A stretch of DNA of 64,000 nt from CAWJMD01 sp963845675 (GTDB taxonomy: Bacteria > Actinomycetota > Actinomycetes > Actinomycetales > CAWJMD01): assembly GCA_963845675.1 (NCBI GenBank), contig CAWJSX010000005.1, positions 496,001 through 560,000 on the forward strand, in the 5' to 3' direction. The position numbers and the translations under genes were made by a program. Below are positions 1 through 8,755 of this stretch, piece after piece (position 1 is the stretch's first letter; each line of letters opens with the position of its first letter). The notes beneath the pieces are model-generated. The model searched no databases. It worked only from the letters and a program-made list of their open reading frames with translations, and was not told the origin of the DNA.

Positions 1-471
1 CAGCAGGTGTGGCGCGCCTACCTGGAGGCCACCCAACGGCTGTGGGAACGGCTGGGTCGCGAGCTCGACGAGACCGGCGACATCTCCCTGGGGGAGTACG
101 AGGTGCTGGTCCGCCTGTCCGAGGCACCGGACAGGACACTGCGCATGAGCGAGCTCGCGGACCTGCTGGTGCACTCGCGCAGCAGGCTCACGCACACCGT
201 CGCCCGCATGGAGAGGAGCGACCTCGTCACCCGCCGACCGTGCTCGGACGACGGGCGTGGGGTGATGTGCCAGGTCACCGAGGCGGGGCTCGCCGCGCTC
301 GCGGAGCACGCCCCCGTCCACGTCGCGGGCGTCCGGGAGCACCTGTTCGACCAGATGGACGCCGAGGAGACCGAGGTCCTGGGCCGGGTCCTGGCGCGCG
401 TCGCCGAGCACCTCAAGGGCTCCGAGCACCCTCGCGTCGGACGCCGAGCCGGCCCGCGCGACACTGGGGGC
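1..471 (+). CDS. MarR-family transcriptional regulator, 5' partial, stop missing
   Basis: Winged-helix MarR-type repressor domain: a helical dimerisation start, then the recognition-helix and wing segment around 'SRLTHTVARMER' and 'RRPCSDDGRG'. The reading frame is open to the first base, so the N-terminus lies outside the window. The frame runs without a stop into hemL. I read this as a lost stop, because a one-base shift in the last 60 bases would end the protein at TGA 473-475, giving the GTGA overlap seen at many other junctions here. The ligand is unknown. Its position directly before hemL suggests co-transcription with heme biosynthesis. Confidence 0.8.
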
Positions 472-1803
472 GTGACCTACCCTTTCGAGGCACCTGCCTC
501 CCGCGCCCTGTTCGACCGCGCCTCGCAGGTGACCCCCGGCGGCGTGAACTCCCCGGTGCGCGCCTTCCGTGCGGTCGGTGGCACCCCGCGCTTCATGGTG
601 TCCGGGAATGGGCCGTACCTCACCGACGCGGACGGTCGCGAGTACGTCGACCTGGTGTGCTCGTGGGGTCCGATGATCCTCGGCCACGCTCACCCCTCGG
701 TCCTGGCCGCCGTGACGAAGGCTGCGTCACAGGGGTTCTCGTTCGGCACGCCGAGCGAGAACGAGGTGCTCCTGGCCGAGGAGATCGTGTCGCGCGTCGC
801 CCCGGTCGAGCAGCTGCGTCTGGTGTCCTCGGGAACCGAGGCCACGATGAGCGCGATCAGGCTGGCCCGAGGATTCACCGGCCGCCCCGCCGTCGTGAAG
901 TTCTCCGGTCACTACCACGGCCACGTCGACGCCCTGCTGGCGTCGGCGGGCTCCGGCGTCGCCACCTTCGCGCTGCCGGACACGCCCGGTGTCACCGGGG
1001 CGAGCGCGGCCGACACCCTCGTGCTCCCGTACAACGACCCCGACGCCGTCGACGCCGTCTTCGCCGAGCACGGTGAGCGCATCGCGTGCGTGATCACCGA
1101 GGCGGCCGCGGGCAACATGGGCGTGGTGCCGCCGATGGCGGGGTTCACGCGCCACCTGCGGGAGACCACGGCCCGCCACGGGGCCCTGCTGGTCAGCGAC
1201 GAGGTGATGACGGGCTTCCGCGTGTCCCGGGCCGGCTGGTTCGGCCTCGAGGGCGACCAGGGTGGCGCCCCCGACCTCTTCACCTTCGGCAAGGTGATGG
1301 GTGGGGGGTTCCCGGCGGCGGGCTTCGGCGGCCGTGCCGACGTGATGGCGCACCTCGCGCCGTCCGGCCCCGTCTACCAGGCGGGCACGCTCAGCGGGAA
1401 CCCCGTGGCCACGGCCGCGGGCCTGGCGACGCTGCGGGGCGCCGACGACGACGTGTACGCGCACCTGGACGCGACCGCGGACGTGCTGGTCGAGGCCGTG
1501 GCGGACGCGTTGACGGAGGCCGGGGTCGCGCACGTGGTCGGGCGGGCAGGCTCGATGTTCAGCTTCTTCCTCGGCGTCGACCCCGCGGACGGGCCGGTGC
1601 TGGACTACGCCCGCGCCCGGGGCCAGAGTGCCGCGGCGTACCGGTCCTTCTTCCACGCCATGCTGGAGCGGGGCGTCTACCTGCCACCGTCGGCGTTCGA
1701 GTCGTGGTTCCTCTCGGCGTCGCACGACGACACCGCCGTCGCCCGGGTGCTCGACGCGGTGCCCGCCGCCGCGCGCGCGGCCGCGGAGGCCGTCGACGCC
1801 TGA
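472..1803 (+). CDS. hemL: glutamate-1-semialdehyde 2,1-aminomutase
   Basis: PLP-dependent class III aminotransferase-like enzyme converting glutamate-1-semialdehyde to 5-aminolevulinate in the C5 heme pathway. The product is 443 aa, the usual length. The family start 'TPGGVNSP' lies near residue 25 and the PLP lysine is K274 in 'TFGKVMGGG'. GTG 472 is chosen because the HemL family begins here and a GACACT box sits 6 nt upstream, the leaderless arrangement seen at other genes in this window. It is intact, unlike the cytochrome c genes that follow, and would supply heme for them. Confidence 0.95.
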   Translation: MTYPFEAPASRALFDRASQVTPGGVNSPVRAFRAVGGTPRFMVSGNGPYLTDADGREYVDLVCSWGPMILGHAHPSVLAAVTKAASQGFSFGTPSENEVLLAEEIVSRVAPVEQLRLVSSGTEATMSAIRLARGFTGRPAVVKFSGHYHGHVDALLASAGSGVATFALPDTPGVTGASAADTLVLPYNDPDAVDAVFAEHGERIACVITEAAAGNMGVVPPMAGFTRHLRETTARHGALLVSDEVMTGFRVSRAGWFGLEGDQGGAPDLFTFGKVMGGGFPAAGFGGRADVMAHLAPSGPVYQAGTLSGNPVATAAGLATLRGADDDVYAHLDATADVLVEAVADALTEAGVAHVVGRAGSMFSFFLGVDPADGPVLDYARARGQSAAAYRSFFHAMLERGVYLPPSAFESWFLSASHDDTAVARVLDAVPAAARAAAEAVDA

Positions 1804-1849
1804 GGGGGCGTGAGCGCGACCACAGCGGGGCGTTTGCGAGACTGGGGGC

Positions 1850-2494
1850 ATGGAGACCACCACCGTCCACCTGATGCGCCACGGCGAGGTCTTCAACCCC
1901 GAGGGTGTGCTGTACGGACGCCTCGCCGGCTACCGGCTCTCCGAGCTCGGCCGGACGATGGCGCTGCGTGTCGCCGACCACCTGAAGGGCAACGGCCACG
2001 ACGTCGTGCACCTCGTCTCGTCGCCGCTGCAGCGCGCGCAGGAGACGGCCGCCCCGATCGCCGAGGCGTTCGGGCTGTCGATCGTCACCGACGACCGGGT
2101 GATCGAGGCCGAGAACCACTTCGAGGGCCTGACGTTCGGGGTCGGAGACGGCGCCCTGCACCACCCGCGGCACTGGTGGCACCTGCGCAACCCGTTCCGC
2201 CCCTCGTGGGGCGAGCCCTACCGCGTGCAGGCTGCGCGCATGCTCGCCGCCGCCGCGGACGCCCGTGACGCCGCCCGGGGCCACGAGGCCGTGATCGTCA
2301 GCCACCAGCTGCCGGTGTGGATGGCGCGTTCCCGGGCCGAGGGCCGACGCCTCTGGCACGACCCGCGCCAGCGGGAGTGCGACCTCGCATCCCTGACGTC
2401 CCTGCGCTACGAGGACGACCGCCTGGTCGACGTCTCGTACAGCCAGCCCGCGGGCGACCTGGTGCCCAACCGCCACCAGGTCCCCGGGGCGTGA
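1850..2494 (+). CDS. histidine phosphatase family protein
   Basis: Phosphoglycerate-mutase-like phosphatase of 214 aa. The phosphohistidine motif R10-H11-G12 is present, and the second catalytic histidine is H152 in 'VIVSHQLP'. The ATG follows a GAGACT box by 6 nt, so it may be leaderless. In Micrococcales it typically sits between hemL and the cytochrome c biogenesis genes, as here. The substrate cannot be told from sequence. Confidence 0.88.
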   Translation: METTTVHLMRHGEVFNPEGVLYGRLAGYRLSELGRTMALRVADHLKGNGHDVVHLVSSPLQRAQETAAPIAEAFGLSIVTDDRVIEAENHFEGLTFGVGDGALHHPRHWWHLRNPFRPSWGEPYRVQAARMLAAAADARDAARGHEAVIVSHQLPVWMARSRAEGRRLWHDPRQRECDLASLTSLRYEDDRLVDVSYSQPAGDLVPNRHQVPGA

Positions 2495-2507
2495 CGGGGA
2501 GGGCGCC

Positions 2508-3146
2508 GTGAGGCCGCAGTCCGTCTACGGCAGGCGTCGTCGCCTCGTCTCCGTCGGCGTCTTCCTGCTCGTGGTGGCGCTGCTCGCCGCGCTGGTGCTG
2601 TCGGCCTGCTCCACCGACCCGCTGTCGGCCCAGGCCCGCGCCGGCGACGACAAGAACTACGTGGCTGGCGACGGGTCCGTGACCGAGCTGACCCCGGAGC
2701 AGCGCGGCGAGCCGGTGCAGGTCGCCGGGACCACGACGGAAGGTGAGCCGATCGACCTGGCCGACCTGCGCGGCGAGGTCGTCGTCCTCAACCTCTGGTA
2801 CGCCGCGTGCGGGCCGTGCCGTGCCGAGGCCCCGGACCTCGCCGAGATCGCCACGGAGACAGCGGACGACGGCGTGGCCTTCGTCGGCATCAACACCCGT
2901 GACGAGCCGCCGACCGCGCAGGCGTTCGAGCGCACGTTCGCGGTGCCCTACCCGTCGATCATCGACAACCAGGGGGACGTCGTGCTGGCCCTGCGCGGTG
3001 AGGTCTCCCCGCAGTCGGTGCCCACGACCCTCGTCGTCGACCGGCAGGGACGGGTGGCCGCGCGCATCCTCGGCCCGGTCGAACCCGTCGACGCTGCGGT
3101 CCCTGATCGACCTCCGCGGTCGACGAGGCGGCCTGAGGCCGCATGA
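2508..3146 (+). CDS. TlpA-like thioredoxin-fold lipoprotein (ResA-type), frameshifted at the C-terminus
   Basis: Membrane-anchored thiol-disulfide oxidoreductase expected to keep apocytochrome c CXXCH cysteines reduced outside the cell. An arginine-rich start is followed by a hydrophobic segment and a lipobox 'LSAC' with acylated C34. The redox motif CGPC is residues 101-104, and the cis-Pro region 'SVPTT' lies near residue 168. Extra bases at the CCC run 3084-3086 and near 3112-3115 alter the last 20 residues. Restoring them ends the protein at TGA 3135-3137. First gene of the ccd/res cluster. Confidence 0.85.
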   Translation: MRPQSVYGRRRRLVSVGVFLLVVALLAALVLSACSTDPLSAQARAGDDKNYVAGDGSVTELTPEQRGEPVQVAGTTTEGEPIDLADLRGEVVVLNLWYAACGPCRAEAPDLAEIATETADDGVAFVGINTRDEPPTAQAFERTFAVPYPSIIDNQGDVVLALRGEVSPQSVPTTLVVDRQGRVAARILGPVEPVDAAVPDRPPRSTRRPEAA

Positions 3147-3180
3147 CGCCGGTGACGAGATCACGTCAGGCGGGTGCGCC

Positions 3181-3945
3181 GTGAGCTGGGGCGACCAGCT
3201 GAGCGAGCAGGTGCTCAGCGGGTCGATGCTCGTCGCCCTGCCCGGTCGCGGTTCTCGCGGGCCTGGTGTCGTTCGCGTCGCCGTGCGTGCTGCCGCTCGT
3301 CCCCGGCTACCTCGGCTACGTCACGGGCCTGACCGGGGTCGACCTCGCGGAGCAGCGGCGCTGGCGGGTCGTCACGGGCGCCGTCCTGTTCGTGCTCGGC
3401 TTCAGCACCGTCTTCCTGCTGATGGGGTTCACCGCCGGGGCGGTCGGCGGCACGCTCTACCGCTGGCAGGACGAGATCGCCCGCGTGCTCGGCGTCGTGG
3501 TGGTCGTGATGGGCCTGGTCTTCCTCGGCGTGCTCGACCGCGTGCTGCCGTGGCTGTCGGACGACCGGCGCCCCGGCTGGCGACCCGCCACGGGTCTCGC
3601 GGGGGCACCGCTGCTCGGGCTGGTGTTCGGCCTCGGCTGGGCGCCCTGCATCGGCCCCGTGTTCAGCGCGGTCGCCCTGCTCGGCTTCAACGAGGGGACC
3701 GCCGGACGGGGGGTCGTGCTGGCCGCTGCCTACTGCCTCGGCCTCGGACTGCCGTTCGTGCTCGTCGCCGCCGGCTTCGGGCGTGGCCGCGTGCTCGACT
3801 GTGCTGCGCGGCCACCGTCTGGCGTTGACCCGGGTCGGCGGGGGGCTGCTGGTGCTCGTCGGGCTGCTGCTGGTGACAGGCGTGTGGAACGAGATGGATC
3901 GACCTGCTGCGCATCCCCATCTCCGGCTTCGAGACGGTGATCTGA
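3181..3945 (+). CDS. ccdA: cytochrome c biogenesis protein CcdA (frameshifted in this sequence)
   Basis: Six-TM DsbD/CcdA transporter that passes electrons from cytoplasmic thioredoxin to the extracytoplasmic TlpA-like protein. The conserved 'SFASPCVLPLVPGYLGY' in TM1 and 'GWAPCIGP' in TM4 carry the paired redox cysteines. Three single-base insertions split it: CCC at 3241-3243, GGG near 3780 and an extra G near 3896. Restored, it runs from GTG 3181 to TGA 3943-3945 and its stop abuts the resB start. Confidence 0.85.
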
Positions 3946-5649
3946 GTGCCCGACGACCTGTCCACCACCCGGGACCTCGACCGCGCCGGAGACCGATCCG
4001 GGCGAGGTCGCTCGACCGACGGCTCGACCGGGCGCCGGACGCGGAGCGGGCGCGCCGGGCGCGCCGGCTGCGCCGGTGGGGCCTTCGGCCCGGCCGACAC
4101 CGCTCGCTGGGCCTGGCGCCAGCTCGACGAGCATGCGGACGGCGCTCTTCCTGCTCATGCTCCTCGCGGTCGGGAGCCGTCCCCGGGTCGGTGGTGCCGC
4201 AACGCGGCGTCGACGCGTCCGCCAGTCACGCGGTACGTCGCTGACAACCCCGAGGTCTCGCCGTGGCTCGAGCGTCTCGGGCTGTTCGACGTGTACGCGT
4301 CCCCGTGGTTCTCGGCGATCTACCTGCTGCTCTTCGTCTCGCTGATCGGGTGCGTGGTGCCGCGCAGCCGCGTGCACTGGCAGGCGCTGCGCTCGCGCCC
4401 GCCCCGCACACCTGCACGCCTGGAGCGGATGCCGTGCCCACCGGCGTCTGGTGGTCGACGCCGAGCCCGGAACCGTGCTCGAGGCGGCGCACCGCGTGCT
4501 CCGGGGCCGTCGCTACAGGGCGGACCTGCGTCCGGCGGGGCTCGGTCCGGCCACCGCGTCGGTCAGCGCCGAGCGCGGCTACCTCCGGGAGACGGGCAAC
4601 CTCGTGTTCCACCTCGCGCTGGTCGGGCTGCTGGTGGCGGTCGCGCTGGGTTCGCTGCTCGGCTACCGGGGGCAGACGATCCTCACGACCGGGACGGGAT
4701 TCGCCAACAGCCTCAGTCAGTACGACACGTTCGACCCCGGGACCTGGGTCGACCCGGAGACGCTGCCGCCGTTCCAGTTCACGCTCGACGGCCTCGACGT
4801 GAGGTTCGAGACCGAGGCCGGGGGGAACCAGTTCGCAGCACCACGCGACTTCACCGCGGACGTCACCGTCGTGCCCGAGCCAGGCGCCGCGCCCCAGGAG
4901 CGGACCGTCCGCGTCAACGAGCCGCTGTCGCTGTCAGGGCGCCAACATCTACCTGCAAGGCAACGGCTACGCGCCCGTGCTGACGCTCCGCGACGCCGCC
5001 GGCGAGGTGGCCCGCTCAGGCCCCGTCGTGTTCCTGCCGCAGGACTCGATGTACTCGTCGACCGGCGTGGTCAAGGTGCCGGACGCGTCGCAACCCTTTG
5101 CCCTGCAGGGACTCTTCCTGCCGACGTGGCAGCTCGACCCCGAGTCGGGACCCGTGTCGGTGTTCCCCGACGCGCTCGACCCGCGGATGTTCTTCACGGG
5201 CTTCCTCGGCGACATCGACCCGGACGAGGGCGTGTACACGCTCGACGTCACGGGCATGACGCAGATGACCCAGGACGGCGGCCGTGTTCGCCGCCGCGAT
5301 GTCACCGGGCGAGACGGTGCGACCTGCCGGACGGCGCCGGGTCGGTGACCTTCGAGCGGCTCGACCGCTACGCCGCGTTCCAGGTGCGCCACGACCCCGC
5401 GAAGGGCTGGGCGCTGGTGTTCGCGGTGGCGGCGATGCTCGGCCTGGTCGGGTCCGCTCTTCGTCCCCCGTCGCCGCGTCTGGGTGCGCGCGGATCGCCG
5501 GCGACGACGGGCGTACCGTGGTCGAGGTGGCCGCCCTCGCCCGCAGCGAGGACCCCGGTCTCGATCGTGAGTCGGAGCAGGTGGTCACCCTGCTGAAGGA
5601 CGCGCTGGGTGAGCCCCACCCCGGGCCAGAACGAGCCGAAGGAGCCTGA
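3946..5649 (+). CDS. resB: cytochrome c biogenesis protein ResB (heavily frameshifted in this sequence)
   Basis: ResB/Ccs1 half of the System II cytochrome c synthase, which delivers heme to apocytochrome with CcsB. Recognisable blocks are the first TM pair around 4140-4350 ('YLLLFVSLIGCVVPRS'), the 'RGYLRETGNLVFHLALVG' TM block near 4570-4640, a large extracytoplasmic domain, and a last TM around 5400-5460 ('GWALVFAVAAMLGLVG'). I need about nine single-base insertions to join them into a protein of about 560 aa, the usual size. That is the highest density in the window. Confidence 0.8.
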
Positions 5650-5650
5650 C

Positions 5651-6680
5651 GTGTCGGTGAACACGACGCTCGCCGAAGTGAGCAACGTCCTCGTGTACTC
5701 GTCGATGACGGTCTACGCGGGCGCGCTCGTCGCCTACGCGGTCGACCTCTCCGGGAAGGGCGCCGGCGCGCGACCGGCGGCGCAGCCGCGGGGCGACGCG
5801 GCAGCCGGTGCGGACGGCGCCACGGTGACGGGTGCGCAGTCCGCCGCCGCCGCGCCGACCGGGACAGGCGACCGGCGCGGCCGGGGCCGCGTCGGGAGCG
5901 GGGCGGCGGGGACCAGCCGCGCCGCCGGTACCGCGTGGCGCTCACGTGGCTCGCCGTCGCCCTGCACGCCGTCGCGGCGCTGACCCGCGGTCTGTCCGCG
6001 GGGCGGGTGCCGTGGAGCAACATGTACGAGTTCTCGGTCACGGGGTCGCTCGTCGTGGCCGCCGTCTTCCTCGGTCTCGTGGTCTGGCGCCGTGACCTGC
6101 GGTTCCTCGGCGCCTTCGTCGTCGGACCGGTGCTGCTGACGCTCGGCCTGGCGATCGTCGTCCTGTACACGGAGTCGGCCCAGCTCGTGCCCGCCCTGCA
6201 GAGCTACTGGCTGGTCATCCACGTCTCCGTCGCGTTCGTCGCCAGCGCGCTGCTGACGGTCGGCTTCTCCGCCACCGTCCTGCAGCTCGTGCAGCAGCGA
6301 CGGGAGGAGCGCCGCAGGCTGGGGCAGGTGGCCAAGGGCGGCGCGTTCATGAACCGGTTGCCGGGATCTGCCGAGCTGGAGCGGCTGGGGTACCGGCTGG
6401 TCGCGCTCGCGTTCCCGCTGTGGACGTTCACGCTGGTCGCGGGCGCGATCTGGGCCGAGAAGGCCTGGGGCCGCTACTGGGGCTGGGACCCCAAGGAGGT
6501 CTGGACGTTCGTGATCTGGGTGGTCTACGCGGCCTACCTGCACGCCCGCGCGACCCGCGGGCTGGGACGGACGTCGAGCCGCCTACCTGTCGATCGCCGG
6601 GCTTCGTCTGCCTGCTGGTGAACTTCCTCGTCGTCAACGTCTTCTTCAGCGGCAACCACTCGTACGCCGGCATCGGCTGA
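5651..6680 (+). CDS. ccsB: c-type cytochrome biogenesis protein CcsB/CcsA (frameshifted in this sequence)
   Basis: Heme-handling half of the System II synthase. The tryptophan-rich heme motif appears as 'WGRYWGWDPKEVW' near 6460-6505, followed by the last TM with 'GNHSYAG' at the C-terminus. An Ala/Gly-rich linker follows the first TM. Four insertions are inferred (near 5870, 5930, 6560 and 6595). GTG 5651 starts immediately after the resB stop, so the two are translationally linked. Total about 340 aa, as expected. Confidence 0.85.
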
Positions 6681-6696
6681 CCCTCCGGACCGGGCG

Positions 6697-7030
6697 TCAG
6701 ACGCGCTGCGGGTCGTCCCCGTCCGCGTCACCGTCACGCTCCTCCTGCTCGCGCTGCCACAGCTCGAGGTCCAGGTCCCGCAGGAAGTCCGGGTCGTCGT
6801 CCGGCGCCAGCGGGCGGCGGGGGCTCGTACGGCGACGGAGCGCCCGATGCCGCGGTCGCGCCCGAGCACCAACCAGGCCAGCGGGCCGACCAGGACGACC
6901 AGGACGATCACGACCACCCACAGGGACTTCGGCAGCACGCGCACGCGGGTCGCGTCCGTCTGCAGGCAGTCGAGCAGGGCGTAGACGGCCACCCCGACGA
7001 CGAGGAAGCGCGAGCAGCACGACGAAGCAC
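6697..7030 (-). CDS. PLDc_N-domain small membrane protein (frameshifted in this sequence)
   Basis: Two-TM protein of the phospholipase D-nuclease N-terminal (PLDc_N) family. The first TM is 'FLVVGVAVYALLDCLQTD' and the second 'LWVVVIVLVVLVGPLAWLVLGR', followed by an acidic tail ending 'DDPQRV'. The C-terminal third is in another frame from the TM part. Two or three indels are needed for an uninterrupted protein of about 110 aa beginning at GTG 7030. It converges with ccsB. Function unknown. Confidence 0.7.
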
Positions 7031-7059
7031 GTCCGTCCACTGTACGAGGGCGGGGGCTG

Positions 7060-7210
7060 AGTTCTCCCGGGGGAGGGGACGGTCCAGCGCCGGCAGCGGG
7101 ACCTGCATTCTCCGGGGGAACGGCGGCGGCCAGATGCCTGCTGGGACGCGCGTTCTTCCGAGAATGGTGGTGGCCGGGCCCGTGGGACGTCGTTCTCCCG
7201 AGAATGGCGG
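7060..7210. repeat. four degenerate copies of a quasi-palindromic ~16-bp element
   Basis: Copies begin near 7061, 7106, 7152 and 7192. The two best (7151 and 7191) match CGTTCTcCCGAGAATG and lie 40 bp apart. The copy at 7106 is in inverted orientation (CATTCTCCGGGGGAACG), and the first is the most diverged. Spacing is 40-46 bp. The block occupies the space upstream of the PLDc_N gene and is non-coding by position. Confidence 0.6.
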
Positions 7211-7234
7211 TGCGGGGCGGGGGCGGGCAGCAAG

Positions 7235-7267
7235 ACGCCGACCGGACGACGCTGTACCGGTCGGCGT
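7235..7267 (-). terminator. stem-loop terminator downstream of the 37-aa gene
   Basis: Perfect 11-bp stem ACGCCGACCGG / CCGGTCGGCGT with an 11-nt loop. It lies 57 bp past the stop of the small minus-strand gene, with no strong T-tract. It could also end transcription arriving from the plus strand. Confidence 0.6.
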
Positions 7268-7323
7268 GTGTGTGCTGAGTGCGCTGAGGGGTTCCTGCGA
7301 GCCGTGACGGCTCGGGCCCGCGC

Positions 7324-7437
7324 TCAGCGGCTGGCGAGGGCCAGCAGGCGGATGGCGGCGCGACGGGCGTTGTGGACGTCGGCCGAACGACGCAGGTCGG
7401 CGGCGTGCGTCTGGGCCATCTCGATGGTGGGGGACAC
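7324..7437 (-). CDS. small 37-aa protein
   Basis: Short gene starting at GTG 7437 with a strong ribosome-binding site (GAGAGGAGGA, 6 nt upstream) and followed by a stem-loop. The peptide is basic and alanine-rich ('AQTHAADLRRSADVH...ARRAAIRLLALASR') and probably forms one amphipathic helix. It diverges from the Lrp/AsnC regulator across 162 bp. A candidate promoter (TTGAAC, 16 nt, TACAGA) lies just upstream on the minus strand. No function assigned. Confidence 0.6.
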   Translation of the reverse strand: MSPTIEMAQTHAADLRRSADVHNARRAAIRLLALASR

Positions 7438-7599
7438 GGTGGTTCCTCCTCTCGGTGATCGGTGTTCTGTACCTTTGATTCTAAGGTGTTCAACAGGACT
7501 CTCGTTACATTCATGCCCTCGATTGAGCCCTTCAGGACAGATGTGCTGCACCTCACGTCGGTTCGGGGGGTGCGTCCCCCGTCGGGCAGACTCGGGGGC

Positions 7600-8055
7600 A
7601 TGGACGACACCGACCGCGCGCTCGTGCAGGCCCTGATGGAACGGGGCCGCGCGCCCTACGCCGAGCTCGGTCGGCACGTCGGTCTCTCCGGCCCGAGCGT
7701 GCAGGAGCGCGTGCGGCGGCTGGAGGAGGCCGGCGTCATCACCGGGTTCCACGCGTCCGTCGACCCGGCAGCCGTCGGGCTCGGGGTGAGCGCGCTGGTG
7801 GGCATCTACTCCTCGGACAACGCCGAGACCGACGACGTCGCCCGCCGGCTGCGGGACGTCGCCGAGATCGAGGACTGCTGGTACGTCGCCGGTGAGGAGG
7901 AGTTCGTCGTCAAGGTGCGGGCCGCCGACGTTCCCGCCCTCGAGCACGTGATCGCCAAGGTCCGGCGGCTGAGGGGGGTGTCGCGCACCCGCACCACCGT
8001 CATCCTCAGCACGCGGTGGGAGCACCGCGCGGGGCCCGTGCCCGACGTCGGCTGA
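7600..8055 (+). CDS. Lrp/AsnC-family transcriptional regulator
   Basis: A 151-aa protein with an N-terminal winged helix-turn-helix ('YAELGRHVGLSGPSVQERVRRLEEAGVI') and a C-terminal RAM/ACT-like ligand domain (about residues 65-140). ATG 7600 is chosen over upstream codons because the family starts at 'MDDTDRALV' and a CAGACT box lies 7 nt upstream. Effector unknown. It may control itself and the divergent 37-aa gene. Confidence 0.88.
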   Translation: MDDTDRALVQALMERGRAPYAELGRHVGLSGPSVQERVRRLEEAGVITGFHASVDPAAVGLGVSALVGIYSSDNAETDDVARRLRDVAEIEDCWYVAGEEEFVVKVRAADVPALEHVIAKVRRLRGVSRTRTTVILSTRWEHRAGPVPDVG

Positions 8056-8079
8056 CGTGCCGCGCCTACCCTGGAGGGC

Positions 8080-8385
8080 GTGAACCCCTTCGTCTCCTTC
8101 ACCGTCCTGCGGATCGCCCTGCTCGCAGCGGTCATCGCCGTGCTCTACGCGGTCGGCGCCCGCGGGCTGCTGCTGCTGGTGCTCGCCGCGGTCATCTCGC
8201 TGGCCCTGTCGTACGTCCTGCTGGCCGGGCCACGGGCGGCGATGACCCGGCAGATCGAGGAGCGGGTCTCCGGACGGGTCGCGCGCAAGGCGCCCTCCGG
8301 CGACGAGGAGGTCGAGGACAGGGCCGTCGACGGGACGCGGGTCGATGAGGGCGGGGACGACCACCGCGACGGCCCCGCCCGCTGA
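8080..8385 (+). CDS. DUF4229 domain-containing membrane protein
   Basis: A 101-aa protein with two predicted TM helices (about residues 8-27 and 29-49) and an acidic, probably disordered tail rich in D, E and G. It matches the actinobacterial DUF4229 family in pattern and in position next to menA. A TACCCT box at 8067-8072 lies 7 nt before GTG, consistent with a leaderless transcript. Confidence 0.75.
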   Translation: MNPFVSFTVLRIALLAAVIAVLYAVGARGLLLLVLAAVISLALSYVLLAGPRAAMTRQIEERVSGRVARKAPSGDEEVEDRAVDGTRVDEGGDDHRDGPAR

Positions 8386-8388
8386 GGG

Positions 8389-8727
8389 TCAGCCCGTGAT
8401 CGCCAGGCGCAGCTCGTCCAGGAAGCCGTCGTAGGCCACGGACGCGTCCGTGATCGTGAACCGCGACGGGAGCCGTTCGTGGTGCCGGTCGAGCAGCTCG
8501 ACGGCGGCCCGGGCGAGCGGCGGCTCGTGGGTCAGGTCGAGACCCCACTCGTCCAGCAGCTCGGTCGGCACAGTCACCTGGTGCTCCGTTGCCTCGCCGT
8601 CTTCCGTGGGGAGGGTCACGCGGTAGACGTGCTCGTCCTCGGCGCGGATGTCGGGCGCGTCGGGACGGTCTGTGTCGCCGCCTGTTCCGGTGCCTGCTTC
8701 GGGGTGGGCGTAGTCCGGCTCGCTCAT
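8389..8727 (-). CDS. hypothetical acidic protein, 112 aa
   Basis: Soluble acidic protein with no family I recognise. The first 30 residues are Gly/Thr/Asp-rich and likely disordered. The rest looks like a small alpha/beta fold ('YRVTLPTEDGE', 'VTVPTELLDEWG'). It lies 28 bp downstream of the menA stop on the same strand, so it may be the last gene of the menE-menA operon. Confidence 0.6.
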   Translation of the reverse strand: MSEPDYAHPEAGTGTGGDTDRPDAPDIRAEDEHVYRVTLPTEDGEATEHQVTVPTELLDEWGLDLTHEPPLARAAVELLDRHHERLPSRFTITDASVAYDGFLDELRLAITG

Positions 8728-8755
8728 GCGGTGATCCTGGCAGGCAGGGGCCCTA

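Noticed and set aside
727..1896. Long minus-strand open frames opposite hemL, menD, menF, nuoD and others
   Set aside because: They are Arg/Pro/Gly/His-rich shadows typical of the third-position GC of real genes on the other strand and match no family.
7060..7210. CRISPR-like repeat-spacer structure
   Set aside because: Repeats are short, degenerate and in mixed orientation, and no cas genes are nearby.
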